From Flavobacteriales bacterium UBA5081 (GTDB lineage Bacteria > Bacteroidota > Bacteroidia > Flavobacteriales_E > Vicingaceae): a stretch of 64,000 nt of DNA. Made by a program: the position numbers and the translations under genes. Location: NCBI GenBank assembly GCA_002415785.1, contig DIAJ01000044.1, forward strand, positions 1 through 64,000. Reading direction: 5' to 3'. Positions 43,387 to 52,427 of the stretch are shown piece after piece; within the stretch, counting starts at the first letter, position 1; each line of letters opens with the position of its first letter. The notes under the pieces were generated by a model, which saw only the letters and a program-made list of their open reading frames with translations, was not told where the DNA came from and ran no database searches.

Positions 43387-46300
43387 ATGGCTAGAATATT
43401 TGTCTACTGCATACTATTCTTTACTTCACTTATACTACTTGGTACCAAATCTTTGTATGCCACTCACATTATGGGTGGTGAAATCACTTGGCAGTGTCAG
43501 GCAAATGGTCAATATGTTTTTACACTAAAAGTTTATAGAGACTGTAACGGAACTAACTTAGCCACAAATGGTCAAGAAATAGAAATTCACAACTATCCAA
43601 ACGTAGGATTAAAAGATGATATCAATGTTACTTTAATTAATGTTACAGATATTAGTCCTGATTGCTTAGGAAATCCATGTTCAGGTAGTGGAGGTGTTGG
43701 AGCGATTGAGGAATATGTCTTTGAAAGTGCTCCGGTTACTTTAAATGGAGTACCACCTGCTGTGGGTTGGACATTTACATGGGATAATTTTGCGAGAAAC
43801 GGAGCCATCGACAACATTATCAATGCAGATGACTTCGGCATCACGCTACGCGCTACCATGTTTCCATACCAAGGACGAAACGCATTTCCTTGTTTCGACT
43901 CATCACCCGACTTTTTTCAGGAACCTTCTACAGTAGTTTGTGCAGACCAAGCATTTACCTACAACCATAGCGCTTATGATGATGAATTAGACTCCTTAGT
44001 TTATAGTTGGGCACGACCACTTGATCAATTTAATGCTTGCGGAGCATGTATTTATCAAGAAAATACAATTCCACAAATAATTAACTATGACGGAACACAA
44101 GGCTATACTTTTAACAGTCCTTTTCCCGGTCCAACCCTCGATACAAGAAATGTACCTGCTACATTAGATGCTAATACCGGAGAAATTAGTTTTGAATCTT
44201 ATACTGCAGGAGAATTTGTTTCTGTAGTGCGTGTTCAGGCATACAAATGTGGTGATCTGGTTGCAGAAGTCTACCGTGACTTACAAACGGTTATCCAATC
44301 GGGCTGTGGGTTAAACAAAGCTCCTGAAATCCCGCCTGTATTTGCAAATGGAACTTTTTCAGATACAGTAAAGGCCGGCGAATTAGTCAACTTTGACATT
44401 AATATCTACGACACTTTAAGAACAGGTAACTCTAGCACCGATTCCATTTTTATTTATGCTACCGGTCAGCAATTTGGCACCAATTATACGAGCAGTACCA
44501 CAGGCTGTACAAATCCACCTTGTGCTACATTTTCTCAAGCTCTTCCCGACGCTAGCTTTGGAACTTACAATACGACATTTAACTGGCAAACCAGTTGTGA
44601 CCATATTGCCCAAAGCGACCCTTATTGTACCTCCTCGCAAAGTACATATTTATTCGTATTAAGGGCTTATGACAATTTTTGCCCGGCTGCCGGATTAAAT
44701 GTTGCCACTATTTCTATTACTGTTCTCGCCGACACATTAATGGATCATCCTGATATTCATTGTGCAGATGTTCAAGCGAATGGAGATGTCATTATTGACT
44801 GGAACCAAACCGCCGACCCCGATAGTAGCTTTCAGCAATGGATGATTTACTCCTCAACCAACAGAGGCGGACCATATACGCTAATCGACAGTATTTTAGA
44901 CTACAACATTACCACTTACACACACAATAATGCAGGAGCGAATGATCAAAGTATTCATTACATAGTTAGAGCAAAGTCTGGTTGCCACCAAGATTGGCTC
45001 TCATTGCCCACTGATACTATTTCAAGTATGTATATTAATCCCACTTTTAATGGCAATTGTGTGGATGTAAGCTGGAATACCCTCGACAATCCTCTACCGG
45101 ATGGAAGCGCAACAAATTATGAGGTTTACAGAGAGTTTCCTGTAGGAAGCGGATTTAGTTTACTCAAAACAACTGCCGATACTTTTTTCTGCGATACTTT
45201 TGATGTATGTACCGATACTGTCACTTATAGAATACAAATTGCCAATAGTGGAAATGGCTGCTGGGGTTCTTCTTCAAATATAAATGGAGTAAGGTTTCAA
45301 TACGCTCAACCTTCGGTTAATGCCACGGTAGATTTTGATGCCAGCTGCTTTGGAATAAATGATGGAATCGCCTATGCCACTCCAAGTGGAGGAACAGCAC
45401 CTTACACATACTTATGGAGTGACAATCAGACTCAAGATACTGCAAGAAATTTAAGCGCAGGAACTTATCAGCTCACTTTAACGGACAGTAAAGGTTGTAT
45501 AGATACCACTTCCGTAACAATTACAGAACCCGATTCATTAATTAGCAGCATTGGTTCTTCTATTGATGTGAGTTGTTTTGGAGGAAACGATGCTTATGCA
45601 GTTGCCAATGGAGTTGGAGGAACTTCTCCTTATACTTATTTGTGGAGTGACAATCAAGTTCAAGATACCGCTAAAAACCTAAGCGCAAGACAATACAGAG
45701 TGACGATAACCGACGCTCTAGGCTGTTCGGATACAGTTAGTGTAGAAATTAACGAGCCACCCTTATTAACGGCTGTAATAATAGACAGCACAAACATAAG
45801 TTGTAAAGATGGTAATGACGGTACTGCAACTGCCACTGCCCTTGGAGGAACCTCACCTTATACTTATAGTTGGAGTAATGGTCAAAGCGGTATAACTGCC
45901 ACTAATCTTTTACCCAATACTTACTTTGTAATGGTTACCGATGCAAACAACTGTTCTGCAGTTGCAATTGTATCTTTAGAAGAACCTGACTCCTTGTTAG
46001 CAAGCACTGCAACGGTTAACAATGTAAGTTGTAATGGAGGCTCAGATGGCTCTGCTGTAGTAACTCCAAGTGGTGGTAGAACACCCTACACCTACCTTTG
46101 GGACAACAATCAAACAACTGATACTGTCACTAATTTGGCAGCTGGAAACCACAGCGTAACCATAACAGATTCAAGTGGTTGTACTTTTGTTTCTTCGATT
46201 AACATTACAGAACCTGCTACTTTAACAGTTAGCACAAACGTAGATTTTGACGCCAGTTGTTTCGGATTAAGTGATGGAACCGCCTATGCCACTCCAAGTG

Positions 46301-49300
46301 GAGGAACAGCACCTTACACTTATTTATGGAGCGACAATCAAGCCCAAGACACAGCAAGAAATCTTGGTGCAGGAAGCTACCAGCTTACGGTTACTGATCA
46401 AAATGGCTGTACTGCTACTTCTTCAGTAAGTATTACAGAACCGGATTCATTAATCAGCAGCATTGGTGCCTCAATTGATGTTAGTTGTCATGGAGGAAAT
46501 GACGCTTATGCCGTTGCCAATGGAGTTGGGGGAACTACTCCATACACTTATTTGTGGAGCGACAATCAAGTTCAAGATACTGCCAAAAACTTAAGTGCAG
46601 GTCAATACAGAGTGACGATAACCGACGCTCAAGGCTGTTTCGATACGGTGAGTGTGGAAATCAACGAACCTACTCCTCTGCAAACATCGATTAGCTCTTC
46701 TGCAAACGTAAGTTGTAATGGACTAAGTGATGGAAGCGCTACTGTTAGTGCAAATGGCGGAACTTCTCCTTATACTTATTTATGGAGCGACAATCAAACA
46801 ACGGCAAACGCTGCGAGTTTATCAGCAGGAAATCACAGTGTTACCGTTACCGATGCGAACGCTTGTACTTCCGTTGAAAGCATAACTCTAACTGAACCCA
46901 ATGTTTTGAGTTCTACTTTAGCTACTCAAATTGATGTAAGTTGTAATGGATTTAGCGATGGTTCAGCTAAAGTAACAATGAGTGGGGGGACAACGCCTTA
47001 CACTTATTTATGGAGCGATAATCAAACCGCAGACTCTGCCATTAACCTCAGTGCAGGAAGCTATACGGTAACTATTACCGATGCGAACGGATGTACAGAA
47101 AATGCCAATGTTACCATTAGTGAGCCGGCTATTTTAACGACAAGCGCTCAACTAATTAATCACCTTAACTGTTATCAAGCAAATGATGGGGCGGCTTATG
47201 CAACAGCCAATGGTGGAACAACTCCTTACACCTACAACTGGAGCAACAACACTGCAAACGATAGCATTTCATCAATTGCTGCCGGAACTTATGTAGTAAC
47301 AGTTACCGATGCTCAAAACTGTACCGCTACTGATACTGTTCAGATTACTCAACCCGACTCACTACAGTCGAGCATAACAGACACTGTCTTTGTTTCCTGT
47401 AATAGCGGAAATGATGGTTCGGCAGAAGTAACTGCTTTGGGTGGCACAACCCCTTATACCTATACATGGAGCGATAATCAAACAACTCAAACAGCAGGTA
47501 ATTTGAGTCAAGGCACTTACCAAGTTACAGTAAGTGATGCCAATGGATGTACGACAATTTCTACGGTAACAATTACAGAACCACCACTACTCACAGCAAG
47601 CATAAGTGCAACAACTAATGTGAGCTGTAATGGCTTAAGTAATGGTAGAGCTGTAGTTACTGCCAATGGAGGAACGCTACCCTATACTTATTTGTGGAAC
47701 GATAATCAACAAACGGATACGGCTAGCAATTTAAGTGCAGGAAGCTATTCAGTAACCGTAACAGACAATAAAGGCTGTACAGCAACAGCTAACATTACGA
47801 TTAGCGAACCGGCTCAATTGACTGTTTCCAATGCCAGTTCAACTGATGTGAGCTGTAATGGAGGTAACGATGGACAAGCCACAGTAAACATAAACGGGGG
47901 AACAACTCCTTACACTTACTTATGGAGCGACAATCAAACAACGGCAACAGCAAACAACCTAACTGAAGGAACTTATACAGTAACTGTTACAGATGATTTA
48001 GGTTGCACGATTAGCGACACCATAATTATTAATGAACCAACTGTGCTGACTTCTACAATCAGCTCAACTTCTAACATTTCTTGTAATGGAGCTGCAGATG
48101 GAAGTGCAACAGTTTCAGCAACCGGAGGAACTCAACCTTATACTTACAACTGGAGCAATAACGCAACAACGGCAAACATTCAAAACCTGAATCCTGGCAC
48201 TTATATAGTCACCATTACCGATGCTAATTCATGTACAAAAGTGGATTCTGTATCCATTAGCCAACCGAATGCGCTAACATCTTCAATTAGCAACTCAACC
48301 AACGTTAGCTGCTTTGGATTAGCAGATGGAACTGCTGCAGTTACCCTTAGTGGGGGAACAACTCCCTACACTTATTTTTGGAGCACTAATGCAACAACAA
48401 GTAGCATACAAAACCTAGGTGCAGGAACTTATCGAGTTACTGTAACTGATAACAATAATTGTCGAATTACCGACTCGGTAACAATTACTCAACCAAATCA
48501 ACTTACTTCCTCTTTAAGCGGACAAGACATTAGTTGCTTTGGTAGAAATGACGGTACTATTAGTGCAAGCGTTAATGGCGGAACAGCACCATACAGTTAC
48601 AACTGGAGTAATAACAGCAGCAATTCTACCATTGGAAACTTAGCTGCGGGAACTTACACAGTAACTATTACCGATATAAACAGTTGCGAAGTCACCAACA
48701 GTTTCCAAATTAATGAGCCCGATGACTTAACTTTAAGTGTTACTGCAGATGATACCGTTTGCATTAATGTTCCTAAACAATTAGTTGCAGTGGCACAAGG
48801 TGGTACGGGAGCATATACTTACAGTTGGAGTAATAATTTAGGCAATTCACCCAATCAATCTGTTACTCCCCAACAAAATACAACTTACTCCGTTTCGGTG
48901 ACTGATGCGAACAATTGTCCGCAAAAAGTTGAAAGCGTATCATTAACGGTTAGAGATATTGCTTCAAATAACTTGTCTGTAAACTCTTCGAACAATGTTT
49001 GTGTAGGGGATAGCGCAACTATATCAGTAAGCTTTGATGGTAATCTCGAACCTTACTTTTACAATTGGAATCAAGCTCTAAATGGAATAAGCGACCAAAG
49101 AGTAAGCCCACCTTCAACGACCACTTACCGACTTACGATAACTGACATTTGCAACAACAGTATTAACGACAGTGCAGTAGTTCAAGTTTCTGAGCCGCCA
49201 CAAATTAATTTAAACGACACTCTGGTTCAAGGTTGTGAAGATTTAAGTGTTAGCTTTAGCAACCGCACACCAAACGGTTACACTTATGAATGGATTTTTG

Positions 49301-49995
49301 GCAATGGAGAAAGTTCAACTGAAGCAGAACCTACTCACATATATACAGAACCGGGTTTATATAATGTCGGCTTAAAAGTAACTACTCCGCAAGGTTGTGA
49401 AAGTATTTCAGACGCCAATTATCAAGTAAGAGTATTAAATGCTCCTGAGGCAGAAATTTTTGCCAACCCAACTTCGGCAGATATAAAGAATCCAATTATT
49501 GATTTTTATGGCAATTTTGGAGATGCAGTAAGTTGGGAGTGGTTTTTTGGAGATGGTCGAGATAGTTCTAACGTAAATAACATCACTTATACTTATGCAG
49601 ATACGGGAACTTATAGAGTAAAGCTTTTTGAAACCGGTTCAAACGGTTGTATCGACTCAGCTTTTGTAAACATTCGAATCAATCCAAATTACGACATAAA
49701 AATTCCGAATGTATTTATACCAAATACAGGAGGATCAAATGGTGGAACTTACAACCCAAACAACCCTGACAACTCAGTTTTCTTCCCTTATATGGAATAT
49801 GTGGAAGATTACCATCTAATGATTTTTAACCGTTGGGGAGAGTTGGTTTTTGAATCAAAAGACATAAATATTGGCTGGGATGGATATTATAAAGGCAAAT
49901 TAGCCCAAGCAGATGTGTATGTTTACAAAATAGAAGTTCAATTTATTAATGGTAAAAGAGAAACAAAAGTGGGTGATTTAACACTCTTGAGGTAG
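43387..49995 (+). CDS. Giant SprB-like repeat adhesin with T9SS type B tail
   Basis: 2202 residues. A signal peptide ending LYA leads into a domain starting THIMGGEITWQC and YRDCNG (about 24-330), also found in the truncated gene at the left edge. A fibronectin-III-like region follows at about 455-640. Residues about 651-1788 are fifteen SprB-type repeats of about 76 residues, each with SCxGxxDG, GGTxPYTYxWS, NLxAGxYxVTVTD and a closing ITEP-type word. Two degenerate repeats and two PKD-like domains (YEWIFGNGESS, WEWFFGDGRDSS) come next. The C-terminal 90 residues (IPNVFIPNTGG, LMIFNRWGELVFES, GWDGYYKG, ADVYVYKI) are the gliding-motility-associated CHU_C/type B sorting domain. By analogy it is a cell-surface adhesin moved or displayed by the T9SS/gliding machinery. 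The PorP/SprF gene follows 3 bp later. Confidence 0.93.
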   Translation: MARIFVYCILFFTSLILLGTKSLYATHIMGGEITWQCQANGQYVFTLKVYRDCNGTNLATNGQEIEIHNYPNVGLKDDINVTLINVTDISPDCLGNPCSGSGGVGAIEEYVFESAPVTLNGVPPAVGWTFTWDNFARNGAIDNIINADDFGITLRATMFPYQGRNAFPCFDSSPDFFQEPSTVVCADQAFTYNHSAYDDELDSLVYSWARPLDQFNACGACIYQENTIPQIINYDGTQGYTFNSPFPGPTLDTRNVPATLDANTGEISFESYTAGEFVSVVRVQAYKCGDLVAEVYRDLQTVIQSGCGLNKAPEIPPVFANGTFSDTVKAGELVNFDINIYDTLRTGNSSTDSIFIYATGQQFGTNYTSSTTGCTNPPCATFSQALPDASFGTYNTTFNWQTSCDHIAQSDPYCTSSQSTYLFVLRAYDNFCPAAGLNVATISITVLADTLMDHPDIHCADVQANGDVIIDWNQTADPDSSFQQWMIYSSTNRGGPYTLIDSILDYNITTYTHNNAGANDQSIHYIVRAKSGCHQDWLSLPTDTISSMYINPTFNGNCVDVSWNTLDNPLPDGSATNYEVYREFPVGSGFSLLKTTADTFFCDTFDVCTDTVTYRIQIANSGNGCWGSSSNINGVRFQYAQPSVNATVDFDASCFGINDGIAYATPSGGTAPYTYLWSDNQTQDTARNLSAGTYQLTLTDSKGCIDTTSVTITEPDSLISSIGSSIDVSCFGGNDAYAVANGVGGTSPYTYLWSDNQVQDTAKNLSARQYRVTITDALGCSDTVSVEINEPPLLTAVIIDSTNISCKDGNDGTATATALGGTSPYTYSWSNGQSGITATNLLPNTYFVMVTDANNCSAVAIVSLEEPDSLLASTATVNNVSCNGGSDGSAVVTPSGGRTPYTYLWDNNQTTDTVTNLAAGNHSVTITDSSGCTFVSSINITEPATLTVSTNVDFDASCFGLSDGTAYATPSGGTAPYTYLWSDNQAQDTARNLGAGSYQLTVTDQNGCTATSSVSITEPDSLISSIGASIDVSCHGGNDAYAVANGVGGTTPYTYLWSDNQVQDTAKNLSAGQYRVTITDAQGCFDTVSVEINEPTPLQTSISSSANVSCNGLSDGSATVSANGGTSPYTYLWSDNQTTANAASLSAGNHSVTVTDANACTSVESITLTEPNVLSSTLATQIDVSCNGFSDGSAKVTMSGGTTPYTYLWSDNQTADSAINLSAGSYTVTITDANGCTENANVTISEPAILTTSAQLINHLNCYQANDGAAYATANGGTTPYTYNWSNNTANDSISSIAAGTYVVTVTDAQNCTATDTVQITQPDSLQSSITDTVFVSCNSGNDGSAEVTALGGTTPYTYTWSDNQTTQTAGNLSQGTYQVTVSDANGCTTISTVTITEPPLLTASISATTNVSCNGLSNGRAVVTANGGTLPYTYLWNDNQQTDTASNLSAGSYSVTVTDNKGCTATANITISEPAQLTVSNASSTDVSCNGGNDGQATVNINGGTTPYTYLWSDNQTTATANNLTEGTYTVTVTDDLGCTISDTIIINEPTVLTSTISSTSNISCNGAADGSATVSATGGTQPYTYNWSNNATTANIQNLNPGTYIVTITDANSCTKVDSVSISQPNALTSSISNSTNVSCFGLADGTAAVTLSGGTTPYTYFWSTNATTSSIQNLGAGTYRVTVTDNNNCRITDSVTITQPNQLTSSLSGQDISCFGRNDGTISASVNGGTAPYSYNWSNNSSNSTIGNLAAGTYTVTITDINSCEVTNSFQINEPDDLTLSVTADDTVCINVPKQLVAVAQGGTGAYTYSWSNNLGNSPNQSVTPQQNTTYSVSVTDANNCPQKVESVSLTVRDIASNNLSVNSSNNVCVGDSATISVSFDGNLEPYFYNWNQALNGISDQRVSPPSTTTYRLTITDICNNSINDSAVVQVSEPPQINLNDTLVQGCEDLSVSFSNRTPNGYTYEWIFGNGESSTEAEPTHIYTEPGLYNVGLKVTTPQGCESISDANYQVRVLNAPEAEIFANPTSADIKNPIIDFYGNFGDAVSWEWFFGDGRDSSNVNNITYTYADTGTYRVKLFETGSNGCIDSAFVNIRINPNYDIKIPNVFIPNTGGSNGGTYNPNNPDNSVFFPYMEYVEDYHLMIFNRWGELVFESKDINIGWDGYYKGKLAQADVYVYKIEVQFINGKRETKVGDLTLLR
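45337..48750 (+). repeat. Fifteen tandem SprB-type coding repeats of about 228 bp
   Basis: In-frame repeats with a period of about 76 codons; 3414 bp divided by fifteen is close to 228. Units 1-2 (45337-45792) and 5-6 (46249-46704) are the same length (456 bp) and much more alike than other pairs, sharing YATPSGGTAPYTYLWSDNQ and YAVANGVGGT words found nowhere else in the array. Confidence 0.92.
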
Positions 49996-49998
49996 TTT

Positions 49999-51009
49999 AT
50001 GGTGGTAATGAACAAAATACATCGGTTATTTTTATTGTTTGTCTTAGTTTTTGGAGGAATTACTGCAAGAGCACAAGACCCTCAATTTGGTCACTTTTAC
50101 AGTAATTCAATGCTGTACAATCCAGCATTTACCGGCAATGTAGACTTAGGTCGCTTTGCCCTCTCCTACCGTAACCAATGGCCGGGCATTCCCGGAAACT
50201 TTGTTTCTTATGCAGCAAGTTACGAGCACTATTTTGATGAAGCAAGCAGTGGGGTCGGGATTCAATTTGTAAGTGACCGAGCAGGAAGCGGCGGCATGAC
50301 AACCAACTCTGCCAATGCAATGTACTCCTACCAAATTAGAATTAATCGCCAGTTGGCGCTTTTAACAGGAATAAAAGCAGGAATGCACAGCCGTTTTTAT
50401 GATTTCAGCAAGTTTACTTTCGCCGATCAAATCGCGAGAGATAACGCCCCTGAATCTACAGTTGAAGAATTTAGAGAACGAATCAACTACCCTAACTTTG
50501 GAACAGGCTTGGTGTTTTATCATCAAGAAAAATATTGGTTTGGACTTTCCTTAGATCACATTAATCAACCTCAAAATGGCTTTCAAGACGAAACCTCACA
50601 ACTTGATGTAAGAACTGCATTGCAGGCAGGTTGGAACTTTCCTTTAAACAAAGGCTATGGTGGTCATTCAAATTCAAAAATCACTGTAGCTGCACTTTAC
50701 AAAGCTCAACGTAAATGGGATCAATTGGATTTGGGAATGTATTACCGAACAGATCCATACATGGTTGGAATTTGGTACAGAGGATTGCCCTTTAAATCAA
50801 ACGAAAGTAGCGCTGCAAATGTCGATGCCATGATGCTTTTGATGGGCTTTAAAGTCGACCGGATAGCCTTTGCTTATTCTTACGATTTAACCCTCTCTGC
50901 CCTTGCCGGGAATACCGGAGGTTCTCATGAAATCAGCATCATCTTAGAATACCCTAAACCGAAAAGACGAAGAAAAAGGTTTTTTAGGGTTCCCTGTCCT
51001 AAATTTTAA
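49999..51009 (+). CDS. Type IX secretion system outer-membrane protein, PorP/SprF family
   Basis: 336 residues. The signal peptide is within the first 25 residues and ends TARAQ; the second ATG at 50008 is an equally good start. The family opening DPQFGHFYSNSMLYNPAFTG is present, followed by a beta-barrel pattern (YRNQWPGIPGNFVSYAASYE, GVGIQFVSDRAGSGGM, LLTGIKAGMHSRFYDFSKFTFADQI) and a basic C-terminus KRRRKRFFRVPCPKF. SprF-type proteins lie next to SprB-like genes and are needed for secretion or surface attachment of their partner. The gene starts 3 bp after the adhesin stop, so the two form a matched pair. Confidence 0.94.
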   Translation: MVVMNKIHRLFLLFVLVFGGITARAQDPQFGHFYSNSMLYNPAFTGNVDLGRFALSYRNQWPGIPGNFVSYAASYEHYFDEASSGVGIQFVSDRAGSGGMTTNSANAMYSYQIRINRQLALLTGIKAGMHSRFYDFSKFTFADQIARDNAPESTVEEFRERINYPNFGTGLVFYHQEKYWFGLSLDHINQPQNGFQDETSQLDVRTALQAGWNFPLNKGYGGHSNSKITVAALYKAQRKWDQLDLGMYYRTDPYMVGIWYRGLPFKSNESSAANVDAMMLLMGFKVDRIAFAYSYDLTLSALAGNTGGSHEISIILEYPKPKRRRKRFFRVPCPKF

Positions 51010-51060
51010 TAGTTAAGTCTGCTGATTTCAACTTCACAAAGAATTACGTATCTTGTGCCC

Positions 51061-51600
51061 ATGAAATGGCAACTTACAATATTATTACTTTTCTCTACCC
51101 TGTTTCAGCAAAACATTAACGCTCAAAATCATAATTTAGAGAGCCTTAGAGACGATTACATTCGTGCTTTAAAAGACGTTGAAGTAGTTGAAGAAGTTTA
51201 CAATCGCTTTAGCAAAGTAGAAAACCCTTCCGCTAAAATATTAGCCTACCGAGGAGCCTTGGAAGCCATAATGACAAAAACTACTTGGAATTTTTTTAAA
51301 AAAATGGACTACCTCAGAAAAAGTGAGAAGTCTTTTGCTCAAGCGGTAAAAAAAGCTCCTGAAAGTGTTGAAGTTCGTTTTATGCGCATGGCAGTTCAAT
51401 ACGAAATCCCCTCTTATCTGGGCTTTAGTGATGATATCCCAAAAGATAGAGACTTTATCGTTGCAAACATCCACCGTTTTAGTCCACAGGGGCTTGACGA
51501 TTTTACTCTAAAACGCATTATCGCATTTATGAAAAAATGCAATAAGTTTACTAAAGGTCAAATAGCTGTTTTTGAAGATATTTTAGCTTACAATCCATGA
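51061..51600 (+). CDS. Secreted helical protein of unknown function
   Basis: About 179 residues from the ATG at 51061 (MKWQLTILLLFSTLFQQNINAQ, a signal peptide). A GTG two codons earlier is possible but lies in a promoter-like TATCTTGT. The mature part is all-helical with TPR-like amphipathic segments: LESLRDDYIRALKDVEVVEE, ILAYRGALEAIMTKTTWNFF, KSFAQAVKKAPESVEVRFMR, and GQIAVFEDILAYNP. Similar hypothetical proteins occur in Bacteroidota; none has a known role that I can state. It overlaps the GIN-domain gene by 4 bp (ATGA), so the two are translationally coupled. Confidence 0.75.
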   Translation: MKWQLTILLLFSTLFQQNINAQNHNLESLRDDYIRALKDVEVVEEVYNRFSKVENPSAKILAYRGALEAIMTKTTWNFFKKMDYLRKSEKSFAQAVKKAPESVEVRFMRMAVQYEIPSYLGFSDDIPKDRDFIVANIHRFSPQGLDDFTLKRIIAFMKKCNKFTKGQIAVFEDILAYNP

Positions 51601-52313
51601 AAAAAATAACCTACTTACTTATCATTTGCATCGCAGCCAACCTTTATGCTTGTCAGTTATTCATAAATTGCGAAGAAGGTAAAGGAAATATCGTTAAAAA
51701 AGAAATTATTATAGAAAGCTTTGACGAACTTACCCTTGAGGGCAACTACCAGCTATATCTAAGTCAAGGAAAAAAACAGCAAGTGTTTATTGAAACACAT
51801 GAAAACTTAATTCCATTTCTCAACAAAAATGTAAGCAGAGGAGAATGGAACATCAGCTTCGACCCTTGTGTAGAAAGTAGCAAACCCATTAATATTTATG
51901 CCACTGTTGTTAACCTTGAGGAATTAAACATAGAAGGTTCAGGCAGTATTAAAGGAGAAAGCTTGATTAAAAGCAATCAACTCAATTTAAACATCGACGG
52001 CTCAGGTGAAATAAATTTGGAGTTAGATGTAAAAGAATTAGAAAGCGAAGTGAATGGATCTGGCGATATTCAATTGACGGGAACTACAAAAAAGCACAAA
52101 ATTGAAATTAATGGCTCCGGCGATGTTGAAGCTTATGATTTATTAAGTGACAACTGTGAAATTGAAATCAACGGCTCGGGAGATGTGAAAGTCAATGTTT
52201 CTTACGATTTAAAAGCAGAGGTGAATGGCAGCGGCGATATTTACTATAAAGGAAGTGTGAAAAACATCAATTCTTCAATTAATGGCTCAGGCAATTTGAA
52301 CCAAGCTGAGTAG
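51597..52313 (+). CDS. Lipoprotein with GIN/DUF2807 putative adhesin domain
   Basis: 238 residues. The signal peptide MKKITYLLIICIAANLYAC ends in a lipobox. The DUF2807 (GIN) beta-helix domain fills about 40-235: FDELTLEGNYQLYLSQGKKQ, LEELNIEGSGSIKGE and a row of ladder words, NIDGSGEINL, EVNGSGDIQL, EINGSGDVEA, EINGSGDVKV, EVNGSGDIYY, SINGSGNL, each about 20 residues apart. These N-G-S-G-D turns mark successive rungs of a right-handed beta-solenoid. Family role: putative surface adhesin or scaffold, not proven. Coupled to the upstream helical protein by ATGA overlap. Confidence 0.9.
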   Translation: MKKITYLLIICIAANLYACQLFINCEEGKGNIVKKEIIIESFDELTLEGNYQLYLSQGKKQQVFIETHENLIPFLNKNVSRGEWNISFDPCVESSKPINIYATVVNLEELNIEGSGSIKGESLIKSNQLNLNIDGSGEINLELDVKELESEVNGSGDIQLTGTTKKHKIEINGSGDVEAYDLLSDNCEIEINGSGDVKVNVSYDLKAEVNGSGDIYYKGSVKNINSSINGSGNLNQAE

Positions 52314-52427
52314 TGGCTTATCGAAGAACACAGACCTACTAAACTACTAATTAAAAAAACTTAACCCTGAATAGCTCTCATTCTTCTCACCAAAACAATA
52401 AACTATAAACTGAAAAACAATCCTTTC

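Noticed and set aside
45337..48750. CRISPR-like array, because of regular repeats
   Set aside because: The repeats are long, in frame and coding, with no short palindromic units or unique spacers, and no cas genes are present.
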